A DNA stretch of 64,000 bases from Terebella lapidaria (GCA_949152475.1 OX424560.1:20337106-20401105), one strand, 5' to 3'. Shown: positions 20,263-33,184, numbered from the stretch's first letter. The notes: generated by a model from the sequence alone, not told the origin. Numbers and translations are program-made.

Positions 20263-20997
20263 TGTGGCGATTTTGCCCTAAGCACACGGCAGGTGATTGT
20301 AAACATAAAAGCCATTTATGTGGCCTTTCTGTACTTGGCCTTGTTTTGACATGCTCCGTTCGAGCGTGCGTTGCCACGGCGACGTATTGTAATTTACGTT
20401 CCAGTAAACTATAACAATGGATCGATTTAACCTCGCGTGCGTCCTACAGTTTGTGGTGTATTATATATACACTGGAAGCGACTCGTTCGAGGAGATTGTC
20501 CAAGATCGAGACTAGGACGCACACGAGGCTCGCCATGAGCTTTGTGTTCCCTGAGTCTGAGTAGTGGGCTCCTAGAGCCCTGGGGACGATTTCCGTGGGG
20601 AGGCCCGGGCTGGGAGAGACGAGTTGCTGACTCGGGGGCCTTCGGCCCTGTGGATCGCCAGCTCTCTCCCTTCCCGGGACATGTGACAGAGGCTCTGGCC
20701 AGCATGTCGGACTGTACGGGGTTCCGTCCCCGAGGCAGACCGCGGCTCGCCAGGCCCCGCCAGTTAACACCGTGGTGATGAACCAGTTTCTGAACGGTGT
20801 CCGTAGGCCTGGGAGTGTCGGGTGGGCTGTTACCTGGTTACCGTTAATGATGAAGTAGTTACCGTGTCCGCCGCGACCTCCGGTGAGCGGCCCTGCCGCG
20901 AGGATCCGGAATAGCGGATGCGCGTCCGCAAGGACTCGGATGAGAGAGGACTATCCTCGAGGATCCCGAAGAGCGGACGGTAGTCAATAACTTTACA
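20263..20997 (+). repeat. 3' LTR (735 bp)
   Basis: Same length as the 5' LTR, with no differences that I can see. It is followed by the TGAA target duplication at 20998-21001, after which LINE coding sequence resumes. Confidence 0.93.
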
Positions 20998-22832
20998 TGA
21001 AATTATAGAAGAAATTGGGAAATTGTGATAGATGTAAAATCTCCTGGTTTGGATATTAAACCTAAATTGCTGAAATCCGCCTACCATGTGATATCGCATG
21101 TACTAGCTCATATATTCAACATTTCATTATCCAATGGAACTTATCCATCACTACTGAAAGTAGCGAAAGTCATTCCTATTTTTAAGAAAGGAAAGCGTAA
21201 TTTACCAGAAAATTATCGCCCAATTAGTTTATTACTGCTTATTGTCTTGCTTTAACAAAATTCTTGAGAAAATGATTGAAAAACGAATAAGGGAGTTTTT
21301 GTGTCAAAATAATAGTTTGTACGAGTATCAGTTCGGATTTAGGAAAAAGTATTCGACAGCCCAGGCTTTGCTGGAAATAACTAATAATATTCGCACATAT
21401 CTGGATTTGGGGGAAAATGTATTGGGAATATATTTGGATTTCAGGAAAGCATTTGACACAGTAGATCATAACGTACTCAATATGAAAATGTCATATTATG
21501 AACTCCGCGGGAAATGTTACAACCTATTGTCTAGCTATTTAACTGGTCGTGAACAACGTGTTCATGTTAATGGCGTTTACTCCAAGTCAAATATTGTTAA
21601 TACCGGGGTTCCACAAGGGTCAGTACTTGGGTCGTTACTTCTTATATTGTATATTAATGATATTAAAAATGTTGTTCCCCATATCTCGATCCGTTTGTTT
21701 GCAGACGACACTAATGTATTTTTACACAACCGTTCATGTGAAAATCTTATTGCAAATGCCAGATGTACAATAACAAGTCTTAAAACATGGTTTGATGTGA
21801 ACAAGCTTACTTTAAATTTGTCCAAGACAAGCTATATGATTTTTCATTGTAGAAATATCCGAAATCACGAATGTATCAATGAGATAATAATGGATAATAT
21901 TGTTATTCCTCGAACTAGTACAACAACTTATCTCGGTGTCACAATAGATGAAAACTTGTCATGGAAACATCATGTACAGCATGTTTGTAATAATATAGTC
22001 AAATATACATCTATTTTTCACAGAATAAGAAATCACCTCACTGAAAATGTAAGGATTCAAATGTATTATGCTTTCATATATTCAAGAATATATTATGGTA
22101 TAGAAGTCTATGGTGTAGCCAAAGTAAGTCACCTTCACCCACTACAGATTATGCAAAACCGTATCCTTAAAATATTAATGAAAAAACCGTATAGATTTTC
22201 AACAAATATGTTGTACAAAGGTTATGATTTATTGAAGGTATCAGACATCCATTTATACCAAATGCACACGTTCTTATTCAAATATAAACAGAATGAACTC
22301 CCAACTATGTTTGATAATCTTATGAATCCTAACCGAAATCTTTGCGGAATCAGCACCAGGCAAAATACCTCATTTACTATTACCAAATCAAATACTAATC
22401 ACGGCAACCTATTATTGAACAACTATTGTACCAAACTCTATCAAAGTCTACCTGTACAATTACACCAGATAAATTCATAAGCTACTTTCAAAAAGCATGT
22501 CAAACACAATTTAATGAGCAAATACTCGTAATTATCAAAGCATTGTGGCTGACAAATAGGTGACATTTTTTTGTATGTTTATGTGCGTATGTATGTATTT
22601 ATATGTATATAAAATTGTTTCAATCATGTTTAAAATATTATGACTATCTTTTCGCTTGTACTTTGAGTTCTTTTATTTTTGTGGTTTCTTGTTGTAATGT
22701 AGTATTCTGTTAAAATATTCAATTTTTGTGGTCACCAGCCCGATGAGCTTGTCTCTTCTGGTGTCCAGCATATGTTCCCTTGGTTTTGTTTTGTTAACAT
22801 ATGTGAAATAAATTTTCTTTCTTTCTTTCTTT
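20998..22832 (+). mobile_element. LINE (CR1/L2-like), 3' half
   Basis: Continuation of the LINE interrupted at 7003. It carries the reverse-transcriptase half of ORF2 (to TAA 22478-22480) and a roughly 350-bp 3' UTR, and ends in AAATAAATTTTC followed by a short (TTTC)n tail at about 22809-22832. The tail type is typical of LINEs that end in microsatellite-like repeats. Confidence 0.85.
21002..22480 (+). pseudogene. LINE ORF2, reverse-transcriptase half (frameshifted)
   Basis: RT motifs in order: SPGLDIKPKLLK; KVAKVIPIFKKG with NYRPISLL; FRKKYSTAQALLE; LDFRKAFDTVDH; GVPQGSVLGSLLLILYIND; and the catalytic FADDTN. A long C-terminal thumb region follows (YLGVTIDENLSWKHH). The frame is broken twice: near 21012-21025, where stops follow EEIGKL, and near 21235. 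With the break at about 5840, the LINE copy was or became non-functional independently of the LTR insertion. Confidence 0.88.
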
Positions 22833-23562
22833 AACCTGGATGATATTGCCAGCCTCGCCGAGCACGCAGTGTCAGGCTGGCCAGTTATCAATATTTGAAA
22901 CGCGGAATTGTCCGGCGCACCATGAAAGCTTTCATGCATACTTACTCTAACAACACAGAACTTGCGCACCACTGCTTCCAGTGTGCCATGACAGTTCTAA
23001 TGAATAATAAGTTGTTATGTGTAGGAATTAGACAGGTTTCCCAAACACGGCGCCATTAGAGATTCATTTTCCAAATCTGTTCAAGAGTAAAAAGGGATCA
23101 TTTCGTTTTTTATTGGAAATTGGACGTATCGTACAGCATGTAAGTCTGTACGATGCAATGACATTTTGTTCGACCTATTATGGCTCGGAAGGGAAGGAAT
23201 ATAGACGCGATAATAACTCTCGGGAAAATTAACCATAGACTGATTTTGGATCTGAAAGACGAACAGAAGTTGGTGATCAGCACTATATTGGATGGACAGT
23301 AATGTTTCGGTGTTTTACCGATGGGATTCGGCTTTTATCTGCCGCCATTACTCCTCGAAGAAGTTGCCCTCCTCGAAGAATGGACCAAACATCCCCCTGG
23401 TTATCAGTCCTCTGTGCCCGCTGATGATGGACCAATCAGAGAGGCTCAAAGGTCAAAGTGTAGAAGCAGATGCTTCATCACCAAAAATATCCATAGAAAC
23501 AGAGCTAATAAGAGTATACCTAACGCTACAAAAAAATTACACAAGAATAATAAGAAATAGGG
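22833..23562. other. Intergenic; nothing recognised
   Basis: AT-rich single-copy-looking DNA with a short inverted repeat, GCCAGCCT...AGGCTGGC, near 22850-22883. Two overlapping short open frames at 23292-23582 have no recognisable motif. Confidence 0.35.
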
Positions 23563-23905
23563 CAGGTGGCGTAGTCAGTTAGGCGCTCGTCTCGTGACCA
23601 GCAGGTTGTTGGTTCGAGCCGCGACGCTGGCGCTGATGTGTTGGCTGTCTAACACCCTTGGGCAAGGTGTGCATCACAGTGTGTCTCGGTTCACTCAGTC
23701 GTACAAATGAGTACCCGATTGTTTGCTCATGTACGTATGACTTAGTCACGTTGTCCAATGGCTGCAACATACAGGTGATTGTCAATGGACAGTGGTCGGT
23801 AAGTGGTTCCAGGCCAAAAAAATGGGGGTAATAATTGTAGAGCGCTTTGAAAATGTTGGAAAACGTCAAAAAGCGCTATATAAAAACCTTCAATTATTAT
23901 TAAAT
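23563..23905 (+). mobile_element. tRNA-derived SINE
   Basis: The head carries a pol III A box (TGGCGTAGTCAGTTAGG, 23567-23583) and a perfect B box (GGTTCGAGCC, 23611-23620). A SINE body follows, and the 3' end reads AGAGCGCTTTGAAAATG ... AAAAAGCGCTATATAAAAAC, then CTTCAATTATTATT. This tail type (AGCGCTATATAAA then ATT repeats) is shared by several invertebrate SINE families and usually mirrors a partner LINE's 3' end. The acceptor stem does not close, so it is not a functional tRNA gene. Confidence 0.75.
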
Positions 23906-26900
23906 ATTCATTAGGGCCTATGAAAATAATCAGAAAATCACAACCTTTTAACTTCCAATACCAAAGAAGACAATATATACAAAATATATCATATAACTGA
24001 ATAAATAAATATCTACAGCTTAGAGTGATATTTTATTTCATTAGCAATAAGAAGTGGAAATGTGTCCGTGATTCTTGCATCGCTGGAAGCCCTACAGTTA
24101 CGTACATGGATGAGCATGATTGGGCCATACAGCGCAAGGATGTGTCTCCTTGTTTTGACGAAGTCAAAGGGTGTTAGAGGGTGTTATACTTTTAGATTGG
24201 ACTGACGTCAATGATTAGCGGCTCAACATGGCCAGTACATAGTAGCACTATTCACGGGCAGAGCCCTATTGCACCACAGGCTAAAATGTTTCAATCTAAG
24301 ATTTGGCGCCAAAAGTCCCAAAAGGGGATATTTCCCGGATTATGACATCACACCCATCATCAGCTGATTGCATGATGCTCCATGATTGGCTAATTTGAGT
24401 GGCAGCTTTGTAGCATGACAAAACTGCACCATGATGACAATGTAAACAAACAGCTGTCAAGTGACAAAGTAAGGAATTAACTAAAAATTCAGGGACATAA
24501 ATCGTTGGAAACAACTGAGATGGGAAGAAAACGATACACATTGTGTATTTCATGCATTTTTGTTCTGAAATAAGTTCATAACTCCTGACCCACTGTGACA
24601 GGGTGTCAGGCGAATAACGTTGTCGGCTCAGGAAGGGACTAGCACTTAACTCTGTTATTGGGCTGAACTAAGTACATAGCTAATGGCTGTGGAGGCTCGC
24701 TGATCATTGACACGAGAATATAACGTTAATACTATTATTATCAGCTGAGAAAAAGTGGGCCTAACTTAGAAAAACAAAGATTTTATGCCTATGTTTAGAT
24801 GAAATATACCACTTATAATCAAGAATAAAACACGGTGTTTTGCACTAATCTTTCAAGCTAATCTTGACATTTCAGGGAAGATCATGTTGTTTTGATGCCT
24901 GATGCCTGTGTCGGGTATAAAATCCATCAAGCAAGATACTTCCGACTTTCGTTTTGATGTTGCAGCTATGAAACCACGTACCACTGCTGTAGAGGAGACG
25001 AATGCTGAACTCGAAGAAACGTTGTAGACGTAACTGCTGAAGTTGCCAAGTAACGAGGAAAAGTTAAGGTCCAACTAAAATCAGGATACTTATTTTTGAC
25101 AGATGATAGTTTGAATCTCATGAACTATTTGTAGTTTTTTCAGCATGTCATTATGTCGATTATTTATGAAGATATAACTATTTAAGTGGAAAATTTGACC
25201 TAACTTTTTGTTTGTACCTAATTAATTATCATGACTAGTATTCATGACGTCACAAAGGTGAAACAATGTAATTAAGGTAATGAAACGTCCATTTTCAAAC
25301 ATGTACGATTATAATATTTGCTTTATTTAGCACGTACTTTATTTGGCATGAGATATAGTCAGTATTAAATTTCAAGAATTGGTTGCCAAGGTAACTGTTC
25401 TCCAGATATGACAGAACGCCCTGAATATTGAATTAGGTACCATAAAAGCGTTGAAAATGTGGACAAGAGCCTTTTCTGAAATCCATTGAATATTTTCGAT
25501 CTTCATTTTGTATACCGATCCCTAGTTAAACCCCCTCGCAACCACGTTGCTATGGGCCGTATGTCAAGTATGATTGCCATGGTGACCAGACTTATCTTAT
25601 GAGTGTGGTATATTCTCTATCATCGTGTTTATAATAGCATTATTTAGCGATGCTATGCACGGATCATTCAGAAAAAGACTTCAAAAGTAGCTATTTAAAG
25701 CAACTTACTCGTGTGACGTCTTGTATACTAATTATAATAGCTAATGAGCTTCATAATTCAAGTACAAATATTTTAAAAACTTGACACAAGATTGGTGATA
25801 TCTCGAGAACGAATAAAGATATTAATGTTCTATAAAAGGTAGCACATTACCTTTTGCATATTCTATCGCACAAAACTAATAACATCATTTTGACTTGAGT
25901 TAGACTTCAAGAGCTTGAAGATCAACCAGAAGCTAAACGATGACGACATGGGAGACCTGTGAACACGTTCGATGAGGGACAAGCTCATAATTCACTTTGA
26001 TGATCAGAAATTCGAGGACTTCAAGGAGGCAGAGGGTGAGGATTGTGGCATGTAACTTTTTCACGAATGTTATGGGAATAACTACTGCCACGCACGTACA
26101 ATCTCAGGCTGGGGCAATCAGAATTACCATTGCACGTATTCCAATCACAAAGAAACGGGAACGTATCTTTACTAATGTCTCTCGACTGCGTGGTACAGAG
26201 CACTCTGTCAACCATCAAATACCTGCCTCAAAGTCTGAGCGTCGACAGTTTGCCTACAGTGACTATAAACGATTGAGGTCAACCGCTAGTGACAAGGCCA
26301 AAGTAACAAGGTCAAAAAAGACAAAGTTCCGTAAAGAACAATGTAAGTATTAAACTATTACCACCGATACAGTAAGATTTTGATGATGACAATAACAAAC
26401 ATAAAATACAATATTTTGCGAAATAGTAAAATAAAATACAAAATAGTTTATCCAAAGACACACTGTCGTCATCAGGGGCAGACAGTGTGTTAATTTAGTT
26501 GTTTGTACTGTACAGAGTCTCCTCTAACACTGGGCGATACAATTGTCGCCTAGTGAAAGAATCTTGTCTCCCAGTGAAGCTGAAAATTTGTGCACTGGGC
26601 GACGAGTCAATGAAGGTTTTTTTTTACGATAAAGCTATTTCTCAGAAACTGTGGTTCTGCCATTTAGCTTACAATGGTGCTTTCACATAAACTAAAATCT
26701 GAAATCTTTTGACAATAACATTCACTAATGTTTTCTTTTGTTTACAACCCTATTTGTATCTATCACATATGTTTTGTCAATGACTAGAGTGCGACATTCA
26801 TTAGATATCTGGGATCTTGATCAGAAACAATTTACAAAGTTGGACAATTAGTTTTCCACTATGTCTTGTGTGATTAATATCCATGAAATGCTTCATGTAT

Positions 26901-26914
26901 AACCAGGAATATTA
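23906..26914. other. Intergenic; no gene supported
   Basis: AT-rich. Short open frames on both strands (for example 25997-26353) lack domain motifs or intron signals. I see no repeats longer than simple tracts. Confidence 0.35.
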
Positions 26915-27501
26915 TGTAACGTTTGACGCCCGCTACCTAGGGCGCAAGTGCCCCGTGCTGAGGCATGGTCGTGATTACTAGAACTACAACCAGGTAACAT
27001 TCCGTCCAGACGAATCCGGCCGTCATACATCACATCATAACACATCATAAACATACAAAATATATTATACATCTGTAACAGTAATGTAGCCCGTTGTGTG
27101 GAGCCTGAGACGCCATGGGAGCGGCGCCACAGAACCCGCGCACGTGGCCATATTGCTTGCCGTCCTCGCCGACGTGACTGCTGCAGGGATAGAAACCTGG
27201 ACATCCGACGGTCTGCCAGAACCTGTGTCACACCATCCCAGGGCAAGAGACCGGTGATCACACGGCGAATCAGCACGGTCACCCTCCTGGGCCCCCGACG
27301 CAGAGGGATGCGGAGCTCGGATGGCCGAGCTCACCTGTTGTCCTCTCGCTTTGCTAGCTCTGAGACAAGTCCGAACATACAAAGCGGCTTGGTAGTATTT
27401 ATGCCACCAAGCACGAGAGACAAGGGATGACGTAAGACCATTGTTACAGTATAATGGAGCGAGAGGATTAAAGAGCGTTGCTATGCAACGCACGTGCTAC
27501 A
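26915..27501 (-). mobile_element. Possible solo LTR
   Basis: A GC-rich, CpG-containing block bounded by TGTAACG on the left and GTGCTACA on the right, so it reads TGTAGC...GTTACA on the minus strand. It includes GCGTTGC-TAT-GCAACGC next to one end. It differs in composition from the AT-rich flanks. No clear target duplication was found, so the call is weak. The overlapping short open frames on both strands are not convincing genes. Confidence 0.3.
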
Positions 27502-27530
27502 AACACGAAGCGGCCAAAACAAGAATAAGC

Positions 27531-27946
27531 CTACCGTATTCCCGCGCATAAAAACACATGCGCCAATAAATGAAACAGCGCTTTTTTGGACATGCACGGA
27601 ATTATAATTATGCCTCATATATAGGCGCATGTACCTTTATTTGAATCCACTTTCTTTCGAACATAAGCTGTCCAGATGGATGTCGCATGCATTTCATTAC
27701 ACAGTGAATCACATATAGTAGACTACAGGTGGGTCGGACCCTTCCATGTACTAGATAACACTTATTTTAGTAAAAATGTATCGCAAAAATATGTTCTGAA
27801 AGGTGCGCTTATAAACGATACCAAGTTATCCACACATTTTGCTGGAGAAAAAATATACCTCGTATATAAGCGCATGCACTTATATACCAGGTATGGCGCA
27901 CCATCATTTATAGGCGCATGCGCCTCTATGCGCGAGGATATGGTAG
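27531..27946. mobile_element. MITE with imperfect ~34-bp terminal inverted repeats
   Basis: The left end reads CTACCGTATTCCCGCGCATA... and the complement of the right end reads CTACCATATCCTCGCGCATA.... The match continues into a CATGCGCC block. Internal GCGCATG words are scattered in both orientations. At 416 bp with no coding capacity, it fits a non-autonomous DNA transposon. The target duplication is unclear. Confidence 0.6.
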
Positions 27947-28366
27947 TATTAACGCTGAATCTCCTATCGCGATCTTTGGGAAAAATCGCCACAATTATTA
28001 TCATCATTATTTGTACCATGTCATGCATATACTCCAACACGCCCTCGTAAATATCACATGTTGATTGCTGGCTGCATTATATATAACCAGTTATATGCTC
28101 CGTTAATTAAGGAAACACACTCTTGTGAATATATTTTTATGTGTTTTTGTGTTTTTAATTTCAAACAGTTTTCCCACTGATATAAAGACAATAAAACTAT
28201 TGAGAATAGTCATTTACTTGTACTGAAATTTATGATATGTATGAAATGTATATTATCTCTGTATTTTATAATCGCTCATCATGAATAGTAATACCCCTTT
28301 CTCACAGTCCCAAGTATGCTTCACGGAAGGCGCCGATAGAAAAAAAATTAGGCCGAGGGCCAAAGA

Positions 28367-29741
28367 TAGGTTACCGGACAATGTTTAATATTCTAGATGT
28401 TAGCCAGGTCACTGGTTAAATTCAAGGTCAAGAGAATATTCAGCATATATAATATTAAGCATATATCATGTCCCCAGTTGATTGCTAAGCTGTAAATTCA
28501 ATAATAAGAGAGATATTAGCAATTTTGTGCTGTGGCCTTGAAAATTAAGACAAAGGTCAAATTCAAGGTCATCAAAATATTCAATGTATATCATGTTTTA
28601 TGTCCACAATTGATTCCCAAGCCATACAGTCAATAGAGGAGCAAAATAAGAGCCAGCTTGTCCTTGGACCTTGAAAATGAGGTCAGAGGTCAATCTCAAG
28701 GTCACGAGAATATTCAGCATATATCATTTCCTATATGTCCACAATTGATTCCTAAGCTGTAAAATCGATAATAAGTGAGATATTAGCCATTTCGTCCTGT
28801 GACCTTGAAAATGAGGTCAAAGGTCAAATTCAAGGTCATGACAATAAGTTGCATATATCATTTCCTATATGTTCATAACTGATTCCTAAGCTGTAAAGTC
28901 GATAACAAGCGAGATATTAGCCATTTTGTCCTATAACCTTGAAAATGGGGTCAAAGGTCAAATTTAAGTTCATCAGAATATTCAGCATATATCATTTCCT
29001 ATATGTCCACAATTGATTCCTAAGCTGTAGAGTCGATAATAAGCGAGATATAAGCCATTTCGTCCTGTGACCTTGAAAATGGGGGCCAAAGGTCAAATTC
29101 AAGGTCATCAGAATATTCAGCATATATCATTTCCTATATGTCCACAATTGATTCCTAAGCTGTGGAGTCAATAATAAGCGAGATATAAGCAATTTTGTGC
29201 TCTGACCTTGAAACTGAGGTCAGAGGTCAAATTCAAGGTCACGAGAATATTTAGCATATATCATTTCCTATATGTCCACAATTGATTCCTAGTCTCTAAT
29301 CTCAATATTAAATGAGATATTAGGCATAATGTGTCCCATTATAAAGCATAGGAGAAAGTCCCGTTTGGACGAGTTTGGGCCAAAATGGCCCACTTCGAGC
29401 GATTCAAGCGCAACGAAATTTATGGACACCATAGGAGTACATATGAGGAGTGTTATGTATCAAAAAGAAAAAAAGTTACTGAACAGATTTTGAGAAAATG
29501 GCCGCCAAATCCAAAATCATTCATTTTTCGTCGAAAATGGCCGCCATTTTTGAAATAATGCGAAAATCAAAAAACTAAAAAATACCTCCTTCTTGAATTA
29601 TTTTTAAGTATTTTTGTGCAAAATTTCAGAAAAATTCGCCTGTAAACAAAAAAGATAAAAATGTGGACGACGACGGACGACGACAGACGACGGACGCATC
29701 GCCACGCCAATAGGTTATCGGACCATAGGTCCGGTAACCTA
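28367..29741. mobile_element. Non-autonomous DNA transposon with TA target site and internal ~134-bp tandem repeats
   Basis: GGTTACCGGAC (28369-28379) and GTCCGGTAACC (29729-29739) form perfect terminal inverted repeats flanked by TA on both sides (28367-28368, 29740-29741), as in Tc1/mariner-type MITEs. The right end also folds on itself: GGTTATCGGACC (29713-29724) against GGTCCGGTAACC. Between about 28410 and 29330 there are roughly seven tandem copies of a 134-bp unit. A GACGGACGACGACAGACGACGG run precedes the right end. No ORF. Confidence 0.75.
28410..29330. repeat. Tandem ~134-bp repeat carrying AGGTCA motifs
   Basis: Units contain GACCTTGAAAATGAGGTCA, then AGGTCA-type words, then TTCAAGGTCAT, then GCATATATCATTTCCTATAT and CACAATTGATTCCTAAGCTG. 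One copy has AGGTCAAAGGTCA (28814-28826), a perfect DR1 spacing, and most have TCAAGGTCA. Copies diverge by scattered point changes. Confidence 0.75.
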
Positions 29742-32700
29742 AAAATATGCGATCCGTCAATTATACTGCCCTTTCTGACGATTTAACGGCTTCATCCTTG
29801 AGATCGGGAGGGTGTGGCTTAGTTCCGTGATTACCGTGAGTTTTTTCATGATACCCACGACTGTTCTGTTGTCGTGTCGCTTCCGTGAATATATCGCGTA
29901 TATACGGCGTGTATACGGCGTGAAATACGGCGAATATACGACAACTTTTTATGAGATTCACACCCTCAAGGAACTCACGTATTTCCCAAGCACATCACGT
30001 ATACACGCAAGAGTTATCGTAGTAGTGCGGAGTATACGTCAGCACTGCCCAAGCATAGATGTGTGTTGTTGCGTATTCTCCTTCCAACACTACCACAAAT
30101 CGTGGTCAGTTACGTTTTATGTGGCGTGCCTTGAGTTGTACGGAAATGTGTACTGCATCCGCAGCTAGTGTCATCTTTTTCACGCCTTCTTCGCATTCTT
30201 TCTGGAACAGCATTATCTTTCGTATAATTTCACACGATGAAATCATCTAGTACATTGATTTCGAAACACACAGGATCTGAATTTATCGCTGAGACGTGCA
30301 GTAGCCAGAAATAATAACCAGGGGGCGTGCCTTTTACCTGGCTTTGCACGACCACATGTAGGATTAGTATGAAACGTCGTAGGTATAGTCTTTGTTGTCT
30401 TGCGTTTATACGCCTGATCAGTCTGCATATTCAGCTAACGCGATTTGGGGACACCCGAAAATGAGATTCAAGTTCCAAGTTCCGAGTTCCAAGTTCCGCT
30501 TTTAAAGTCCCAAGAAAATGTAGTTATAGTGTGTATATTTCTGCATCGGGTCTCCCCAACTTATTAAATCACTTTCTTGTGCCACCTCTCAATTTCACAA
30601 AGTCGAAAACCTTCCAAGCTGATGCATGGTACGGCGCGGACCTCAAAGTGGAACGCGGGTGTGATATATGAATTTCGGATAATTTGCAGAATCTAGTGTG
30701 TTTTTCGTTCAATTCTATTTAGTTCAAATGTATTTATGTCATCATTTTATATTTTTACATTCACAAAATTAATTACAAATGATGGGAAAAGTGAAACAAA
30801 GGGGAATGAAAATAATTCCTTTTGCATTATGACAGAATTGGAATAAATTCGGATCTTGTCAATTTCTTCTATTAAATAAATTGTTCAGGCATCACCAGAC
30901 AATTTACGGGGGGGGGGGGGGGCTGAGAGGACTTGAGCGGCTACATCTGTGCATCATGCCGATGATAGGGTTTGTGAATAACTGTATCAGATTGAACAAA
31001 TATTTATATTATTGTAAGTTATGCAAGTTATAAATATGTTCGAAATTCAGTTCCACTTAAATATTATCAATTAACAAGCTAACTCCTACACAAATAAATC
31101 ATACAAGGGAAAATTCAGACAACTGAGTCCAACAGAACTGAAGTACAGTAATTATAGCTGAACGCGAATGAAATTAGGTTCATCCTACAAATACTAGTAC
31201 ATGTATGGATATTAATTGAAAGAGGGGGGGGGGGTGTCTTGGCCTTGTCCACATATTCGTAAAAAAAATAGTTTATCAGAAAATGATAAATTACTCTGCT
31301 CATGTTATTAACTGAACCAAACTATATGTAAATTTCACAGACCATGCAGGTCTGACACACATACATGTCCAACCATGCTGCTAACTTCACAGCTTGAAAA
31401 TTCATGGAGTCCAAAATAGCTATTTAAATGTGGTTCTGCATTGAATACATTGTCTGTAACAGATATATTGTTTGAATCAGGTATATTACCTTCACCAAAG
31501 CATTCCAACATATCACTGCATATATCACGAACACAATAATATTAGTATGTTATGAATGTGATCAATGTATATACATGTTCTTGGAAGATTTCAACTTTGA
31601 AACTTTGTGAAACTATCATTGAGCACCAAATCCTATACTAGGGCCTATATAGGGAATACTTCTGAACATGAACAAAACATACTTCATCATACCAAGTACA
31701 TATGCATTTACATTTTTACTACCAAACGCATTATATATCACATTTGATGCCTTGCAAGGATGCGCTATCAGCTCGAAGTTTAAGATGTTGAAGACAATAT
31801 CTTGAGTGTCACCCCCGTGCAGTCAGCCTTCGATCAGGAGCCATGCTGTCTTCAGTTTGCCTATTATGACTGATTTCATTCAGTCGATTATCTTGACTTC
31901 GGGCCATAACAACAGTCATCATCTAAATAAAATTTGAAAGAAACATTTTGAATTCCAATACACGTTTAGGCAACTATCAGGTCATAACTTGATAATTTTA
32001 TTATATTTATATACCAACAATTTGAGAATATCTTGGATGATAAAAATTCGTAATTCACCTGTCAAAAAAAATCATTAATTCCAGAGTTAAACCGTTCACT
32101 GGCTCTCCCCAGTTGCATCTGAAAATGGAAGAAATATCCAATAGAAATGTATATTTATAGGCTATTACCAGTACATGGATTAACGAATAATAGTATTTTA
32201 TTTTCAAAATCTACAGAATGGACCTATACATAATGGGCACAAGATGGGCGTACGCTTCGTTTTCGCCTTTGCCGATTACACAAAGTCAATAAGCCCTAAT
32301 TATCGCCCAGACACCACATTTCGGAGAGTAAATTCAACAAAGTAAATTGATTGTGTACTGCGAAAACTTGAAAAAGATAACTCACCGTTAATTTCTCTTC
32401 ATGGAATATTGTTTGGGGGAGTAAAAACGGCTGGTAGATAGGTACAACATCATAGTTTTGTCGAAGCCGGCTGTGCAGACACTATTGACAATCCATCACC
32501 AGCCAGGAGTCTTTGCGCCGGCAGGGAGGCAGCATCAGGGGAGCATTTAGTTTCACACTCCCCTAACATACTTTGCGACATACTTCATGACATACTTCGT
32601 GACATACTTCAAGACTTCCAAATACGAACTTTCAAACATGAACTTTCAAACACAAACTTTTGAAATACAAAAGATAGATTTGTGAATGTGGAATTGGCAA

Positions 32701-33184
32701 TTGGTAAATGACAAAACCTGAATTATATACATGTAAGGTGTTGAAATACGGAAGAAGAAAACAAGTTATATGAAGTTTTCTTTGTATTTTATTGAGTCAT
32801 AGATTGAAATATAAATTTTATTTTCCTCTCTTCATTCATATGGGTTGTTAATTTTTGAAATGTTTAAACATTAAAGTTTAAATGATAAAGTTTTAAGCAG
32901 AGAATGTACCCATTGGTGTATGTGCTTTCTACAATATGAAGTTTAGATGTCTAAAACTGATAGTTTAGCATTCTATAATCTCAAGATAAAATTGAATATA
33001 GCAAAATATAACATGTCATTAATTTTGGCCCCAATTCTGCTCCATATAATGTAGCATAGCTTTGTAACGTGGCGTAGTTTTGTATATTCGTGAACAACTA
33101 CATTTCACCCTTCGTGACGACCAATCTGACAACCATGACGTTTAATTTGAAACTATATTTGCTGAAGTACATCATAATTCCCAG
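29742..33184. other. Intergenic; simple repeats only
   Basis: Contains a short TTCCAAG/TTCCGAG tandem (about 30467-30497), a 15-base poly-G run (30908-30922), an 11-base poly-G run (31224-31234) and three 12-bp GACATACTTC-type repeats near 32577-32615. No ORF with recognisable motifs. Confidence 0.4.

Larger units (their letters stand above)
7004..20997 (+). mobile_element. Ty3/Gypsy-type LTR retrotransposon, complete, with an extra third ORF
   Basis: The element is 13,994 bp. Order: 5' LTR (7004-7738), tRNA-His primer site, gag (7852-10068), pol in the -1 frame (to 14375), a 1.9-kb non-coding stretch, ORF3 (16291-19737), 3' structured region, polypurine tract (20250-20259), 3' LTR (20263-20997). 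Protease, RT, RNase H, integrase order is Ty3-type. Both LTRs are 735 bp, start TGT and end ACA, and I see no difference between them. All three ORFs are open. It is strikingly GC- and CpG-rich compared with the AT-rich host DNA. A recent, possibly active insertion is likely. The unusual length comes from the Pro/Ser-rich gag N-terminus, the 1.9-kb spacer and ORF3. Confidence 0.95.

Noticed and set aside
23567..23640. tRNA gene
   Set aside because: A and B boxes are present, but the acceptor stem does not pair and SINE body and tail follow. It is a SINE head.
25997..26353. Plus-strand open frame of 118 codons rich in Arg, Lys, Thr
   Set aside because: No recognisable domain and no splice or promoter context. 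Fits chance.
27065..27493. Minus-strand open frame of 142 codons
   Set aside because: Low-complexity, no motif, and overlapped by open frames on the other strand. More likely GC-rich repeat DNA.
30908..30922. 15-base poly-G run
   Set aside because: A simple homopolymer, possibly with sequencing length error. No surrounding G-quadruplex pattern.
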